IMG/VR virus record: IMGVR_UViG_3300049491_000202
Span: 1 to 20,869 of that record
Reading direction: 5' to 3' (one strand)
DNA length: 20,869 bases
DNA from: a virus
Position numbers and translations under genes: made by a program. This document shows positions 8,421-16,829 of this stretch, piece by piece. Within the stretch, counting starts at the first letter, position 1, and the number at the start of each line of letters is the position of its first letter. The notes under the pieces were generated by a model. The model saw only the letters and a list, made by a program, of their open reading frames with translations. It ran no database searches and was not told the origin of the DNA.

Positions 8421-11400
8421 ATGAGCGATATTCGTGACCAACTGAAGTCGGCCATCTACGGCCAAGAGTCCTCCAGCGGCAAGGCTGACACGTCGCAAGA
8501 GAACTATGCCGGGGCGCGCGGCCCCATGCAGGTCACGAAGTCCACCTTCGAGGGCCTCAAAGGGAAGGGCCTGATCCCAACAGCCTGGGACCATGCCAAC
8601 CCCGAGCACACGAAGGCAGCGGGCAACATCCTCATCGATACCCTGGCCGACAAGTATGGAGACGATCCCCGCAAGGTGGCCGCCGCCTACTACGCGGGCG
8701 AGAAGGCAGTGCGTGCCGATGGCACCATCGCTGACTTCCGCGACAAGAAGAACGCCAATGCGCCAACCACGTTGCAGTACGTCTCCCAGGTGCTGAACCG
8801 AATGGGCGTGAGCACCGAGGCAGCGCAAGCAGGCGTCTCCCCTGTCACCAAGATCGAAGCCTTCGACGTGAAGAATTGGGACCAGCAGCGGATGCCGGCC
8901 AAGATCGCCAAGGCGAAGACCCCGCTGTACGACGCGCCCGTACCCAACGGCGACGTGCAGACGATGGCCCCTCTGGCTGTACCCACGGAGAGCCCCATCG
9001 CTGCACAGCAGGCCGCCGCACAAGCGAACGACCAGAAGGCCACCGAGGAGTACGAGAAGTCTACATGGCTGGATCGCAGGCAGAACGGCTGGATGCACAA
9101 CGGCATGTTGGGCTCCGCGCTGAAAGAACTCACCCGCCGTAAGGAGATTCCGGTACCGGGTTTCAACCCACGGGTGCAGGGGATCGAGGCGTACGCCGGC
9201 AAGACGGAAGCGGATCAACTCTTCCTCGACGACGCGGTGAGCCCCCACGATCTGGAACTTCGCAAGGCCGAAATCGAGCAGCGCAATGACGGTATTCGGG
9301 CCGCTAACCTGCACGGCACGGGCGATGCTATCCTGGGCGCGATCTTTGAAGGCCTGCCTGAGGGCATCTTCCTGGGATTCGGCGCGACAAAAGCCTTCCA
9401 GCTTGCCAACATAGCGTCTGCGGCGCGGCTCGCTAGCCAAGGTCGCAAGTGGGCCGCGCTCGGCGCGGAAGCTGCGCAGGGCGCTGTGGGTAACGTGGTG
9501 CCGCTGGCCGTACAAGACCAGTGGGACCACTACGTCGGCGTGGAAGACTACGGCATGCAGGCGTCGTTCGGTGTGCTGTTCGCCGGCCTGCACTACCAGG
9601 GCATCGGCCGGGCTGTAGAAGGCGCGCAGATGAAGGCCCTGGGTCAGAAGATGATGGAGGAGGCCAGCATCCGCGTACAGGCGACGCGGGCCAAGGCCAT
9701 CGACAACCTGGGCGAGGGGCCGCACACGCCCGAGGCCCTGGCCGCCGAGGTGGCCCGCCTGGAAGCCGAGTCTATCCACAAGGACGTAGCCGCTGTCACA
9801 GCCCCCGTGACTGAGGACCGCGTGCTCCTGCCCCGTGAGTTGTTCGAGCCCCCGAAAGCCAAGGCCGTTGCGCCCTCTGGCGACCCCGCCTTGACAACTG
9901 GCCCGAATGGCGCGCAAGTGCCCTCCGGTCAGCAGCGCTTCGGAGAGAGCGCCCTGTACAACGAGGAAGAGGCGCGTAAGGCGCTGAAGTTCGCGGGCAT
10001 TGGCCCTGACGAGATGAGGGCCGAGCTAGCGAAGGTGGACAAGATCGCTACCGGCGAGGCGCAAGCCAAGGCCAAGACGCCTATCGAGATGCAGGCGGCT
10101 GTCCGGTTCCATGGCGAGAAGCCCGTCTGGGACAAGTTCGGAGACAACTACGATCTGACCCGCATCGAGCACTTCAAAAGCGGCCGCACGGCGGCGCAAG
10201 TCGCCGAGGTAGAAGGTGTGCGCGTGAGCTGGCTTCTGCGCCAAGCTCCCGGTCTGCACGTTCTGACGAAGCTCGCAGAGAACTCGCGCATGAAGCCCGT
10301 CATCGAAGCAGCGCGATCGCTGGCAAGCCAGTTTCTCCCGGACTCACGGATCGCCTTTGGTATCGACGAGGGGAAGATCGGCAACACCGGGGTGCGCGAG
10401 CGCCCAACTCACGACGCCATTGTGTACTCCGCGGGGAGCAACCACATCATCGGCGTGCGGGACAACCTGGGCTGGCATGACGCGCTGACTGGAGTGATAC
10501 ACGAGCTGGGACACGCAATCTTCCACGAGAATGCACGGCACATTCCGGCCGAGCTTCTGGGCCGCATGGTCAAAGAGCACGGCGAGTTCCTGGCAGACCT
10601 TCGGGCCGGCAAGGCAAGCGCTCGCTTGAAGCGTTCGTCTGAGGGTAGCGCCAGCGCGTTCAACGCTGACGGCTCCCTCAAGGGCAAGATGGCGAATCTC
10701 GAATACAACGCCAACTTTGACGAGTACACCGCCGAGTCGTTTGTTCGCTACGTGCAGAAGAAGGCCCGTGAGGGTGGCGGCCCTGAGCTGCCGAAGAGCG
10801 CACTTGACATCCTGGCGCAAGCCTGGGAGAAGATCAAGGAGTTCTACACCAAGGCGCTGGACAAGGGATACCTGTCGAAGGACGAGGCGTTCCACGAGTT
10901 CTTCGACCGAGTGCTGAAGGGCACTCTGAAGCAAGAGCAGAACCTGGGGCAACCTGAGTTCTTGGATGCGGGCCTCGTGCTGCCCCAGCTCAGCCAGAAG
11001 TCGCATGGCCTTGACACCATCCCCGAGAAGTCGGTGCAGCAGCAAGCCGAGAAGCAGGCCATCACAAGTCTGTACGCAAAAGCTGTCGAGTGGGCCAAGA
11101 TCAACGTGATCGACAATGCCCGCCTGAAGTCCCTCACGGACAACAGCGTGTTCAACGTCGCAAGCACGGGCCTGCTCATGCTGAAGTCGAAGAACCCTGT
11201 GATGCGCATGGTCGCAAGCGAGCTGGTGGAATCCGCCAGTGGGGCAACGGGCCGCAAGGACACCGCTGCCATCGGCAAGTACATCAACGAACGCGCCTAC
11301 ATGGGCAACACCATCAACGAGGTTCAGTCTGCATACACCATCTGGCGAAACTCCCAGGGCGGCAACGTCTTTGGGGACATCTGGGACGGCAAGCTCAAGC

Positions 11401-13382
11401 AACACTTCGACCGCTTGGTTGCTCAGGAAATCGAATCCAGGCGACCCGGTGCCACGCGCATCGAAGCACCTGAGGCAGTCGTCAAGGCTGCTGACTCTTA
11501 CGAGCGCGCGTACACCCGTATGCGTACTGCTCAGGTCGAAGCCAAGACCATCGGATGGGCAAGCCTGCCGGCCACAAGCGTAGGCTACATGCCCCACCGC
11601 ATGAGCCCGGAGAAGGCTCGCACGATGACGGATGCGGAACGAGGTGCTCTGCACACGACGCTCGTGGACCAGTTCATCAACATCGAAGGCTTTGACATCA
11701 CGTTCAGCGCGCATCTGGCTAACCAGTACATCGACCGGATTCAAAGCCGGGCGCTGGGCGGCTACGAGACGGCGAGCGGCATCCACCAAGTGGGGGCTGC
11801 GGACGTGGTTGAAGAGGCGCTGGGACAGATGGGCTTGTCGCGCGAGCAGATCAGGGAGATGATGAAGAAGTACGTGGCGGGTGGCGCAGGCCACACCAAG
11901 CGGCGTCTTCAGCTCGACCTGAACGCTGAGCACGACAACGGCGCTGGCGGCACGTTCCGCCTGCTGGACCTCTTCGAGACAGACCAGCTCAAACTCCTGC
12001 GCGGGCAGGCTGGCCGCGTGAGCGGCGAGGTGGCCCTGGCCCGTCACGGCGTCATGGGCAAGCCCGGCTTGAAGCTCCTCCGTAAGGCAATGGAGTACGG
12101 CGCTGATGGAGAGAAGACCACACCGCAGGAGATGGAGGCGTTCGACCAAGTGGCCGCAGAGCTGCTGAGCGAGCCCTTCGGCACGGCGGGTGGCAAGTGG
12201 CTCGACCGGGCCATGACGACCAACAGCCTCGCGCGCCTGGGCGGTATGGGCTTCACGCAGTTCGCAGAGTTCATCAACGGCTTCGCGCACATTGGCGTGG
12301 CCGGGACGCTGGACGCTGTGGGAGGCATGGTGCGGCTGCGCGCTGAGGCAAAAGCCCTGGCCCGCGGTGAGAAGGTGGACAACCCCATCCTCTCGTCTGT
12401 GGAGATTCACGGCGGCGCTGAGTTCGGAACCGATGCCTACAAGATCGTGTTCCCGTTCGATAATGGCAATCAAGCGTACCAGACCTACGGGAAGGACACG
12501 CTGACGTTCGCTGACCGCGCACTCCGCGGGGCTTCGCACGTTCAAGCCAAGCTTAGCATGTGGCGCTCGATCCACTCTGCGCAACAGCGCGGGATGGCCG
12601 AGCAGATCATCCACAAGGCGGTGAAGTACGTGCGTGGCGGCGTGGAAGACAAGGCACTTGCAGACATGGGCTTCACGGCCGATGTCCGAGCAGCAATGCG
12701 CGAGAGCTTGGCCGACATAGCCACGTTCGACGCGAACGGTAACCTCGCTCGATTCGACATCACCAAGATGGCGGACACAGCCGCGGCCAACCAGTTCGTG
12801 CAGGCGGTTCACCGCGGCACCTCGCAGATCATCCAGGGCACCTTCATTGGTGAGACTGGCAAGTGGGCGCACAACGACTACCTGAAGCTGATGACGCAGT
12901 TCCGGTCTTTCAGTATCACGTCAGTGGAAAAGCAATGGGCACGGCAAGTGGGCAACCACGGCACCGGCGCTGTCATTGGTCTGCTGCTCGGGTCGATGGC
13001 TGCGGCTGCCCCGATCTACATTGCGCGTACCCTGCTCGCCTCACAAGGGCGGCCGGATCGTGAAGCGTATCTGGAGAAACAACTGAGCGCGGCACAGATC
13101 GCGCGAGCCACGATGAACTACGTGGCGCTAACCGGCTTGACCGGCGACATGCTGGACGCACTCACTGCCGTCTCCGGCGCTGGCACCGTCACAGGTGGGC
13201 GCTCGAATGCAGGGTCGCAGTTTGTCGGCAACGTCGTGGCACCCGCCGCTGGCTTGGTCGATGACTTGTGGCGCGGCATCCAGAACACGAAGGCAGGCAC
13301 AGACCCGTCCGACCTTGTGAAGAATCTTCCCTTCGCAAAGCTGCCGTTCCTCGCACCCGCGATCAACAGCTTCCTCCCGTAA
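8421..13382 (+). CDS. Internal virion protein D with transglycosylase and metallopeptidase domains (gp16-like)
   Basis: This 1653-residue protein should be ejected into the cell envelope and complete the DNA channel. Residues 1-130 are a lytic transglycosylase (SLT) domain: catalytic Glu16 in GQESSSG, the ARGPMQV motif, and AAAYYAGEKAV. A hydrophobic Ala-rich region follows at about 305-370. Residues about 620-790 contain HELGHAIFHE (694-703), a zinc-binding HExxH motif, and downstream FDEYTAESF (766-774), a good source of the third ligand (E768 or E772). A large helical C-terminal half includes a membrane-like stretch at about 1513-1540 (GAVIGLLLGSMAAAAPIYIA). T7 gp16 has 1318 residues; the peptidase region could account for much of the surplus. 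AAAGGA precedes the ATG. The transglycosylase and gp16 roles are secure; peptidase activity is inferred. Confidence 0.92.
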   Translation: MSDIRDQLKSAIYGQESSSGKADTSQENYAGARGPMQVTKSTFEGLKGKGLIPTAWDHANPEHTKAAGNILIDTLADKYGDDPRKVAAAYYAGEKAVRADGTIADFRDKKNANAPTTLQYVSQVLNRMGVSTEAAQAGVSPVTKIEAFDVKNWDQQRMPAKIAKAKTPLYDAPVPNGDVQTMAPLAVPTESPIAAQQAAAQANDQKATEEYEKSTWLDRRQNGWMHNGMLGSALKELTRRKEIPVPGFNPRVQGIEAYAGKTEADQLFLDDAVSPHDLELRKAEIEQRNDGIRAANLHGTGDAILGAIFEGLPEGIFLGFGATKAFQLANIASAARLASQGRKWAALGAEAAQGAVGNVVPLAVQDQWDHYVGVEDYGMQASFGVLFAGLHYQGIGRAVEGAQMKALGQKMMEEASIRVQATRAKAIDNLGEGPHTPEALAAEVARLEAESIHKDVAAVTAPVTEDRVLLPRELFEPPKAKAVAPSGDPALTTGPNGAQVPSGQQRFGESALYNEEEARKALKFAGIGPDEMRAELAKVDKIATGEAQAKAKTPIEMQAAVRFHGEKPVWDKFGDNYDLTRIEHFKSGRTAAQVAEVEGVRVSWLLRQAPGLHVLTKLAENSRMKPVIEAARSLASQFLPDSRIAFGIDEGKIGNTGVRERPTHDAIVYSAGSNHIIGVRDNLGWHDALTGVIHELGHAIFHENARHIPAELLGRMVKEHGEFLADLRAGKASARLKRSSEGSASAFNADGSLKGKMANLEYNANFDEYTAESFVRYVQKKAREGGGPELPKSALDILAQAWEKIKEFYTKALDKGYLSKDEAFHEFFDRVLKGTLKQEQNLGQPEFLDAGLVLPQLSQKSHGLDTIPEKSVQQQAEKQAITSLYAKAVEWAKINVIDNARLKSLTDNSVFNVASTGLLMLKSKNPVMRMVASELVESASGATGRKDTAAIGKYINERAYMGNTINEVQSAYTIWRNSQGGNVFGDIWDGKLKQHFDRLVAQEIESRRPGATRIEAPEAVVKAADSYERAYTRMRTAQVEAKTIGWASLPATSVGYMPHRMSPEKARTMTDAERGALHTTLVDQFINIEGFDITFSAHLANQYIDRIQSRALGGYETASGIHQVGAADVVEEALGQMGLSREQIREMMKKYVAGGAGHTKRRLQLDLNAEHDNGAGGTFRLLDLFETDQLKLLRGQAGRVSGEVALARHGVMGKPGLKLLRKAMEYGADGEKTTPQEMEAFDQVAAELLSEPFGTAGGKWLDRAMTTNSLARLGGMGFTQFAEFINGFAHIGVAGTLDAVGGMVRLRAEAKALARGEKVDNPILSSVEIHGGAEFGTDAYKIVFPFDNGNQAYQTYGKDTLTFADRALRGASHVQAKLSMWRSIHSAQQRGMAEQIIHKAVKYVRGGVEDKALADMGFTADVRAAMRESLADIATFDANGNLARFDITKMADTAAANQFVQAVHRGTSQIIQGTFIGETGKWAHNDYLKLMTQFRSFSITSVEKQWARQVGNHGTGAVIGLLLGSMAAAAPIYIARTLLASQGRPDREAYLEKQLSAAQIARATMNYVALTGLTGDMLDALTAVSGAGTVTGGRSNAGSQFVGNVVAPAAGLVDDLWRGIQNTKAGTDPSDLVKNLPFAKLPFLAPAINSFLP

Positions 13383-13385
13383 TTT

Positions 13386-13406
13386 CTAGGTGTCCATAAT
13401 ACACAG
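13386..13406 (+). promoter_or_regulatory. Second copy of the candidate phage promoter, upstream of the tail adaptor
   Basis: GGTGTCCATAATACACAG (13389-13406) differs from the copy at 547-564 at one base. It begins six bases after the stop of the gp16-like gene, where T7 has promoter phi17. If +1 is the last G, this transcript would feed the adaptor, holin, terminase and the downstream cassettes. Confidence 0.6.
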
Positions 13407-13431
13407 CGGCCCTTCGGGGCCGCTCTCTTTT
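13405..13431 (+). terminator. UUCG hairpin with T-tract at the start of the tail adaptor leader
   Basis: GCGGCCC (13406-13412), TTCG, GGGCCGC (13417-13423), extended by an A-T pair, is followed by TCTCTTTT. It has the form of an intrinsic terminator for transcripts arriving from the ejection-protein operon. It also begins on the last base of the promoter-like motif, so it could serve as a protective 5' hairpin for transcripts starting there. The sequence does not say which role dominates. Confidence 0.7.
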
Positions 13432-13447
13432 ACCTCTGGAGCCATCC

Positions 13448-14146
13448 ATGTCAACCCTTTTGCTTCAACTGTACAGCCAGAATCATTGGCTCGCAGATGG
13501 CTCGCAGACCATCTGGAACTTCACGTTCGCTGACGGCTACTTGAGCAAGTCATTCGTGAAGGCTTACCAATTTGATCCCGTTGGGAACAAGACCCAAATT
13601 TCCGTTGATGACTCCATGTTCATCGGCGAGTTCCAACTTCAGGTCACGCCTGCCATCCCGGCCGGGTACACCTTTGTGGTTCTCCGCGACACGCCGAAAG
13701 ATGCGCCGTTGGTGAACTTCGCTGACGGTGCCCGCGTGTCCGAAGTCTCTCTCGATACCGTCGCCCGGCAGGCTGTTCACATCGCCGCCGAAGTGCTCGA
13801 CGGTTCCGGTTCGACTCTGCTCACCGACGAGCTTGGCTTCAAGAACATGAAGCAGGAAGTCTACACGGGCTCCTCGGTCGTGGTCCTCGCGGATCGCGGC
13901 AAGGCCCACTACAAGTCGGACGGTACGGGTGTCACGGTGCCAAACACTCTGGCAACCACGTTCCTGTCCACGATCATCAACGACAGCGATGACCCGATGA
14001 ACGTGACGTTCGACAGCGCCATCGCAATTCTCCAGGGCTCTGGGGATTACGTGGGGAAAACATCATGGGTGATTGCACCTCGGAACACGCTCTCGATCAT
14101 GAAGGTGGCGGGCGGCCGCTGGTACATTTCAGGGGATGCGACGTGA
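13448..14146 (+). CDS. Tail fibre adaptor protein (gp17 N-terminal type)
   Basis: The 232-residue protein matches the tail-binding N-terminal domain of T7 gp17: YSQNHWLADGSQTIWNFTFADGYLSKSFVKAYQFD (residues 9-43), a beta strand with FVVLRDTP (76-83), and the helix LDTVARQAVHIAAEVLD (102-118). In T7 about 150 such residues are followed by a long shaft and receptor-binding tip; here only about 110 residues follow, ending in a beta-rich stretch. It is therefore probably an adaptor to which separately encoded fibres attach, like the SP6/K1-5 adaptor proteins. The start has TGGAG eight bases upstream. It overlaps the holin gene at GTGA. Confidence 0.88.
   Translation: MSTLLLQLYSQNHWLADGSQTIWNFTFADGYLSKSFVKAYQFDPVGNKTQISVDDSMFIGEFQLQVTPAIPAGYTFVVLRDTPKDAPLVNFADGARVSEVSLDTVARQAVHIAAEVLDGSGSTLLTDELGFKNMKQEVYTGSSVVVLADRGKAHYKSDGTGVTVPNTLATTFLSTIINDSDDPMNVTFDSAIAILQGSGDYVGKTSWVIAPRNTLSIMKVAGGRWYISGDAT
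14131..14135 (+). promoter_or_regulatory. Ribosome binding site that supports the GTG start of the holin
   Basis: AGGGG lies seven bases before the GTG at 14143, inside the end of the adaptor gene. It supports this start over an in-frame ATG at 14065, which would bury 78 more bases in the adaptor gene and add a polar N-terminus not expected for a holin. Confidence 0.7.
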
Positions 14147-14307
14147 AGACTGACACCATCGCAAGTCTCCCTCCTGTCTCTGTAGCTGGCATCAGCTTCT
14201 TCGGGTATCCTGTCGCTGATTGGGTTCAGTGCCTTGCGGGCCTGTGGTTGCTGGTGCAGTTCGGATGGTGGCTCTACAAGAACTTCATCGAGAAGGACAA
14301 GGAATGA
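14143..14307 (+). CDS. Holin, T7 gp17.5-like
   Basis: This 54-residue protein starts with GTG, overlapping the adaptor stop (GTGA). A short polar N-terminus is followed by SVAGISFFGYPVADWVQCLAGLWLLVQF-type sequence (residues 13-40), one clear membrane segment at about 25-44, and a charged tail KNFIEKDKE. T7 holin gp17.5 (67 residues) has the same layout, including SxxFFGxxxxxW before the membrane segment and a Lys/Glu-rich end. Location directly after the tail fibre/adaptor gene and before the terminase genes is also as in T7. Holins make the inner-membrane lesion that triggers lysis. The endolysin is about 5.4 kb downstream and appears to be of the SAR type, so this small holin may mainly depolarise the membrane. 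Confidence 0.82.
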   Translation: MKTDTIASLPPVSVAGISFFGYPVADWVQCLAGLWLLVQFGWWLYKNFIEKDKE

Positions 14308-14741
14308 CAGCCGTACAGCAGTGGTGGTTTTCGGGCGGTAAACGTGCAGCTCCGGTAACCCCGGTTCGTAAGCTCGACATTGACGCCCTCCTGGCGTTCA
14401 GCACTGCCTCTACGGCAGCACTATATCACCCTGCTGGCGTCATGGCCGGGTTTAACCCGGCCAAGGCCTACGAGGTCACGCTCAACAGCGACACGTACCT
14501 CGCCTGGAATGAAGCCACCGTCCTCGATGGCGTGCCTTGGCGAGTCCGCGTCCGCTGGACTGCGGGCGGGATCGACCACGACACCAATGCGCTGGGCTTC
14601 GGGGCCACTGCTGCCCTGGCCCACGTTGAGTTTGTCCCGTTCACCATGACGGGTTATGATACGTACCAGCTCTGGATTCCCGACTCAGCCAACGGCGATA
14701 ACCGAGGGGGATTGTCCCTTACCATCACGGAGCTTCCATGA
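14304..14741 (+). CDS. Hypothetical protein between holin and terminase, possible lectin-like fold
   Basis: The start at 14304 overlaps the holin stop (ATGA), with GAGAAGG upstream; the product has 145 residues. No function is recognised with confidence. After about 45 residues the sequence is rich in beta-type stretches (AYEVTLNSDTYLAW, WRVRVRW) with no membrane segment. The C-terminus, YQLWIPDSANGDNRGGLSLTI (about 122-142), resembles the calcium-binding ND...DNxGxxxVxI loop of PA-IL (LecA)-like galactose-binding lectins, in both placing and spacing. That would fit a virion-associated, sugar-binding protein, but this is inference from one motif. T7 has no gene here. A 21-base palindrome lies within the gene at 14443-14463. 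Confidence 0.75.
   Translation: MTAVQQWWFSGGKRAAPVTPVRKLDIDALLAFSTASTAALYHPAGVMAGFNPAKAYEVTLNSDTYLAWNEATVLDGVPWRVRVRWTAGGIDHDTNALGFGATAALAHVEFVPFTMTGYDTYQLWIPDSANGDNRGGLSLTITELP
14443..14463 (+). repeat. Near-perfect 21-base palindrome inside a coding region
   Basis: Arms TGGCCGGGTT and AACCCGGCCA flank a single central T, giving ten matching pairs. It encodes residues around AGFNPAKA of the 145-residue protein, so it may be partly coincidental, but it is the longest uninterrupted inverted repeat I saw in the window. Confidence 0.6.
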
Positions 14742-15064
14742 GCAAGGCATCAGAAGAGGCCCTGGGCGAGTTGCACGGCCACCTTGCCGTCGCACTCACT
14801 ACCGTCATCAAAGACGGCGCGCAGGTGCTGGATAGGGAAGGCGAGGTCAAGAGCATCACTGCCCCGGCCTCGTACTTCGCAGCGGCAATCGCCCTGCTGA
14901 AGAACAACAACATCACTGCTGACCCGACCCGCAATGCTGACTTGGCCGATCTGGAGAAGCAACTCTCCGAGCAGCGCCAGAGTAGCAAGAGCAAGCTCCT
15001 GTCCAACCAAGCTGCCTTCGAGGAATTCGAGCGGCAACTTGGAGACATGACCAATGGCGCGTGA
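14738..15064 (+). CDS. terS: Terminase small subunit (gp18-like)
   Basis: The 108-residue product should recognise concatemeric phage DNA and regulate the large subunit. The central part TAPASYFAAAIALLKNNNITADP (residues about 40-62) followed by LADLEKQLSEQR is typical of T7-type small terminases: a helix ending in LKxNNIT, then a charged helix. T7 gp18 has 89 residues. The ATG overlaps the upstream stop (ATGA) and has CGGAG in front. The end overlaps the large subunit gene by 11 bases, the usual coupling for these partners. Confidence 0.9.
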   Translation: MSKASEEALGELHGHLAVALTTVIKDGAQVLDREGEVKSITAPASYFAAAIALLKNNNITADPTRNADLADLEKQLSEQRQSSKSKLLSNQAAFEEFERQLGDMTNGA

Positions 15065-16829
15065 GAATGCAACCCAGGCGGCGGTACGGGTAAAGAAACT
15101 CAACCTCCTTCAAACGCACTACAAGGACTTCATCGTCTTCTTGCAGGACGTGATGGAACTGCTGGGATTCAGCACCACTGAGATTCAGGTCGAGATTGGC
15201 AACTACCTTGTTCACGGCCCGCAGTACCTCATGGTGCAGGCGCAGCGCGGGCAGGCCAAGACCACCATCGCAGCAGCCTTCGCTGTCTGGTGCTTGATCC
15301 ACTCACCCGCTCATCGCGTGCTCGTGCTCTCGGCGGGCGGCACCCAGGCTGGCGAAATCGCCATCCTCATCATCCGCATCATCTTGACGATGGACGTGCT
15401 CGAATGCATGCGCCCCGACAAGACCGCAGGTGACCGCACCGCCACGGACGAGTTCGATCTGCACCACTCCATCAAGGGGCTGGACAAGTCGCCATCCGTG
15501 GCCTGCGTGGGTATCGATGCCAACCTCCAAGGCAAGCGCGCCGACTTGCTGATTGCGGATGACGTGGAGTCCACGAAGAACTCCGCGACGGCCGTGCAGC
15601 GCGCCAAGCTCTTGCACATCACCAAGGACTTCGCATCCATCGCCGACCGCCCTTGGTCGCGCGTGGTATGGCTGGGCACGCCCCAGACGATGGAGTCCAT
15701 CTACAATGCGCTGCCGGCGCGGGGTGTACAAATCCGCATCTGGCCGGGCCGCTATCCGACCGCTGCGCAGCGCCACCACTACGGCCTGCACCTCTCCCCC
15801 ACCATCGTCCGCAAGATGGCGGAGAACCCCGCCTTGTGCTCTGGCGGGGGCATGCTGGGCGACCAGGGCCAGCCCGTCGACCCTGTGCTCGTCTCGGAAG
15901 AGGCGCTTCAGATCAAGGAGCTGAACCAGGGCGCGGCGTACTTCCAGCTTCAGCACATGCTGAACACGGCCCTCACGGACGCGGCGCGTTACCCGCTGAG
16001 CCCGCTGAAGCTGACGGTCCTTCGGGGCTCCGGCTCTGCGTTCCCGATGACGGTGACGCGCGGTATGCTGGACACCCAGATCAGGGACTTCACGGTCGCT
16101 GACCACTCGTTCCGCATGATGGCCCCGCATGAAGTCTCTATCGAGACGACACGGCTGCAAAGCATCTGGGCGTACATCGACCCCGCTGCTGGCGGTGCCA
16201 ATGCTGACGAGACGGCCTGGGCCATCGGCGGCTTCCTGAACGGCAACATCCACCTACTTTCCGTGGGCGGTATGCCGGGCGGCTACACCGAAGAGAAGAT
16301 GATCGCGCTTGCCAAGAAGCTCGCGCGATTCAAGCTCGACGGCGTGACCATCGAGAAGAACATGGGCTATGGCGCGTTTGCTGCTGTGTTCACCCCGATC
16401 CTGCGGAAGTACATCCAGTGCCAGATCGAGGAAGACCTCGTGACCGGCCAGAAGGAAACCCGCATCATCAACACCCTGGCCCCGATCATGGGCCGCGGTG
16501 CGCTCATCATTGAAGAGAGCGTGATCGAGGAAGACCAGCAGACCATCGACGATGCAGGCTACGCTGCTGCCAATCGGCAGACATACAGCCTCTTCTTCCA
16601 GCTTGCCAAGCTATCTGCCGCCCGCAACTCGCTCATCCACGATGACCGGGCCGACTCGGTGGAGGGGCTGTGCCGCCACTTCGGTGAGGCCATCGCGCAG
16701 GACCAGAAGAAGAACCTTGACAAGCAGCGCGATAAGCTGCACAAGGAAGCCATGAAAGACCCGTTGAAGCATAACCGCTTCATGCGGAAGCTGCCCACGC
16801 GGCCCAATATGCTGAGGCACAAGCGATGA
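15054..16829 (+). CDS. terL: Terminase large subunit (gp19-like)
   Basis: The 591-residue protein (T7 gp19: 586) is the packaging ATPase and nuclease. The Walker A-like motif is QRGQAKTT (64-71), with the degenerate RGxAKT form usual in T7-like enzymes. Walker B is LLIADDVE (165-172). WLGTPQT (207-212 region) fits the coupling motif. The RNase H-like nuclease domain starts with YIDPAAGG (374-381), with Asp376 a likely metal ligand, and KNMGYGAFAAVF is also typical. TTGGAGA precedes the start. The gene overlaps the small subunit by 11 bases and the next small gene at ATGA. Confidence 0.96.
   Translation: MARENATQAAVRVKKLNLLQTHYKDFIVFLQDVMELLGFSTTEIQVEIGNYLVHGPQYLMVQAQRGQAKTTIAAAFAVWCLIHSPAHRVLVLSAGGTQAGEIAILIIRIILTMDVLECMRPDKTAGDRTATDEFDLHHSIKGLDKSPSVACVGIDANLQGKRADLLIADDVESTKNSATAVQRAKLLHITKDFASIADRPWSRVVWLGTPQTMESIYNALPARGVQIRIWPGRYPTAAQRHHYGLHLSPTIVRKMAENPALCSGGGMLGDQGQPVDPVLVSEEALQIKELNQGAAYFQLQHMLNTALTDAARYPLSPLKLTVLRGSGSAFPMTVTRGMLDTQIRDFTVADHSFRMMAPHEVSIETTRLQSIWAYIDPAAGGANADETAWAIGGFLNGNIHLLSVGGMPGGYTEEKMIALAKKLARFKLDGVTIEKNMGYGAFAAVFTPILRKYIQCQIEEDLVTGQKETRIINTLAPIMGRGALIIEESVIEEDQQTIDDAGYAAANRQTYSLFFQLAKLSAARNSLIHDDRADSVEGLCRHFGEAIAQDQKKNLDKQRDKLHKEAMKDPLKHNRFMRKLPTRPNMLRHKR

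Noticed and set aside
10344-12872. Long minus-strand open frame (842 codons), and similar ones at 8238-9917 and 6000-7286
   Set aside because: They mirror the gp15- and gp16-like genes. In GC-rich coding DNA the antisense frames stay open by codon bias. Their translations are Arg/His/Leu/Val-rich without family motifs, and no promoter-like motif is present on that strand.
14065-14142. ATG-started N-terminal extension of the holin
   Set aside because: It lies wholly in the adaptor gene and adds a polar segment. The GTG at 14143 has a good ribosome site and a stop-start overlap.
14220-14303. Earlier start for the 145-residue protein
   Set aside because: It would overlap most of the holin gene; ATG 14304 forms an ATGA junction like its neighbours.
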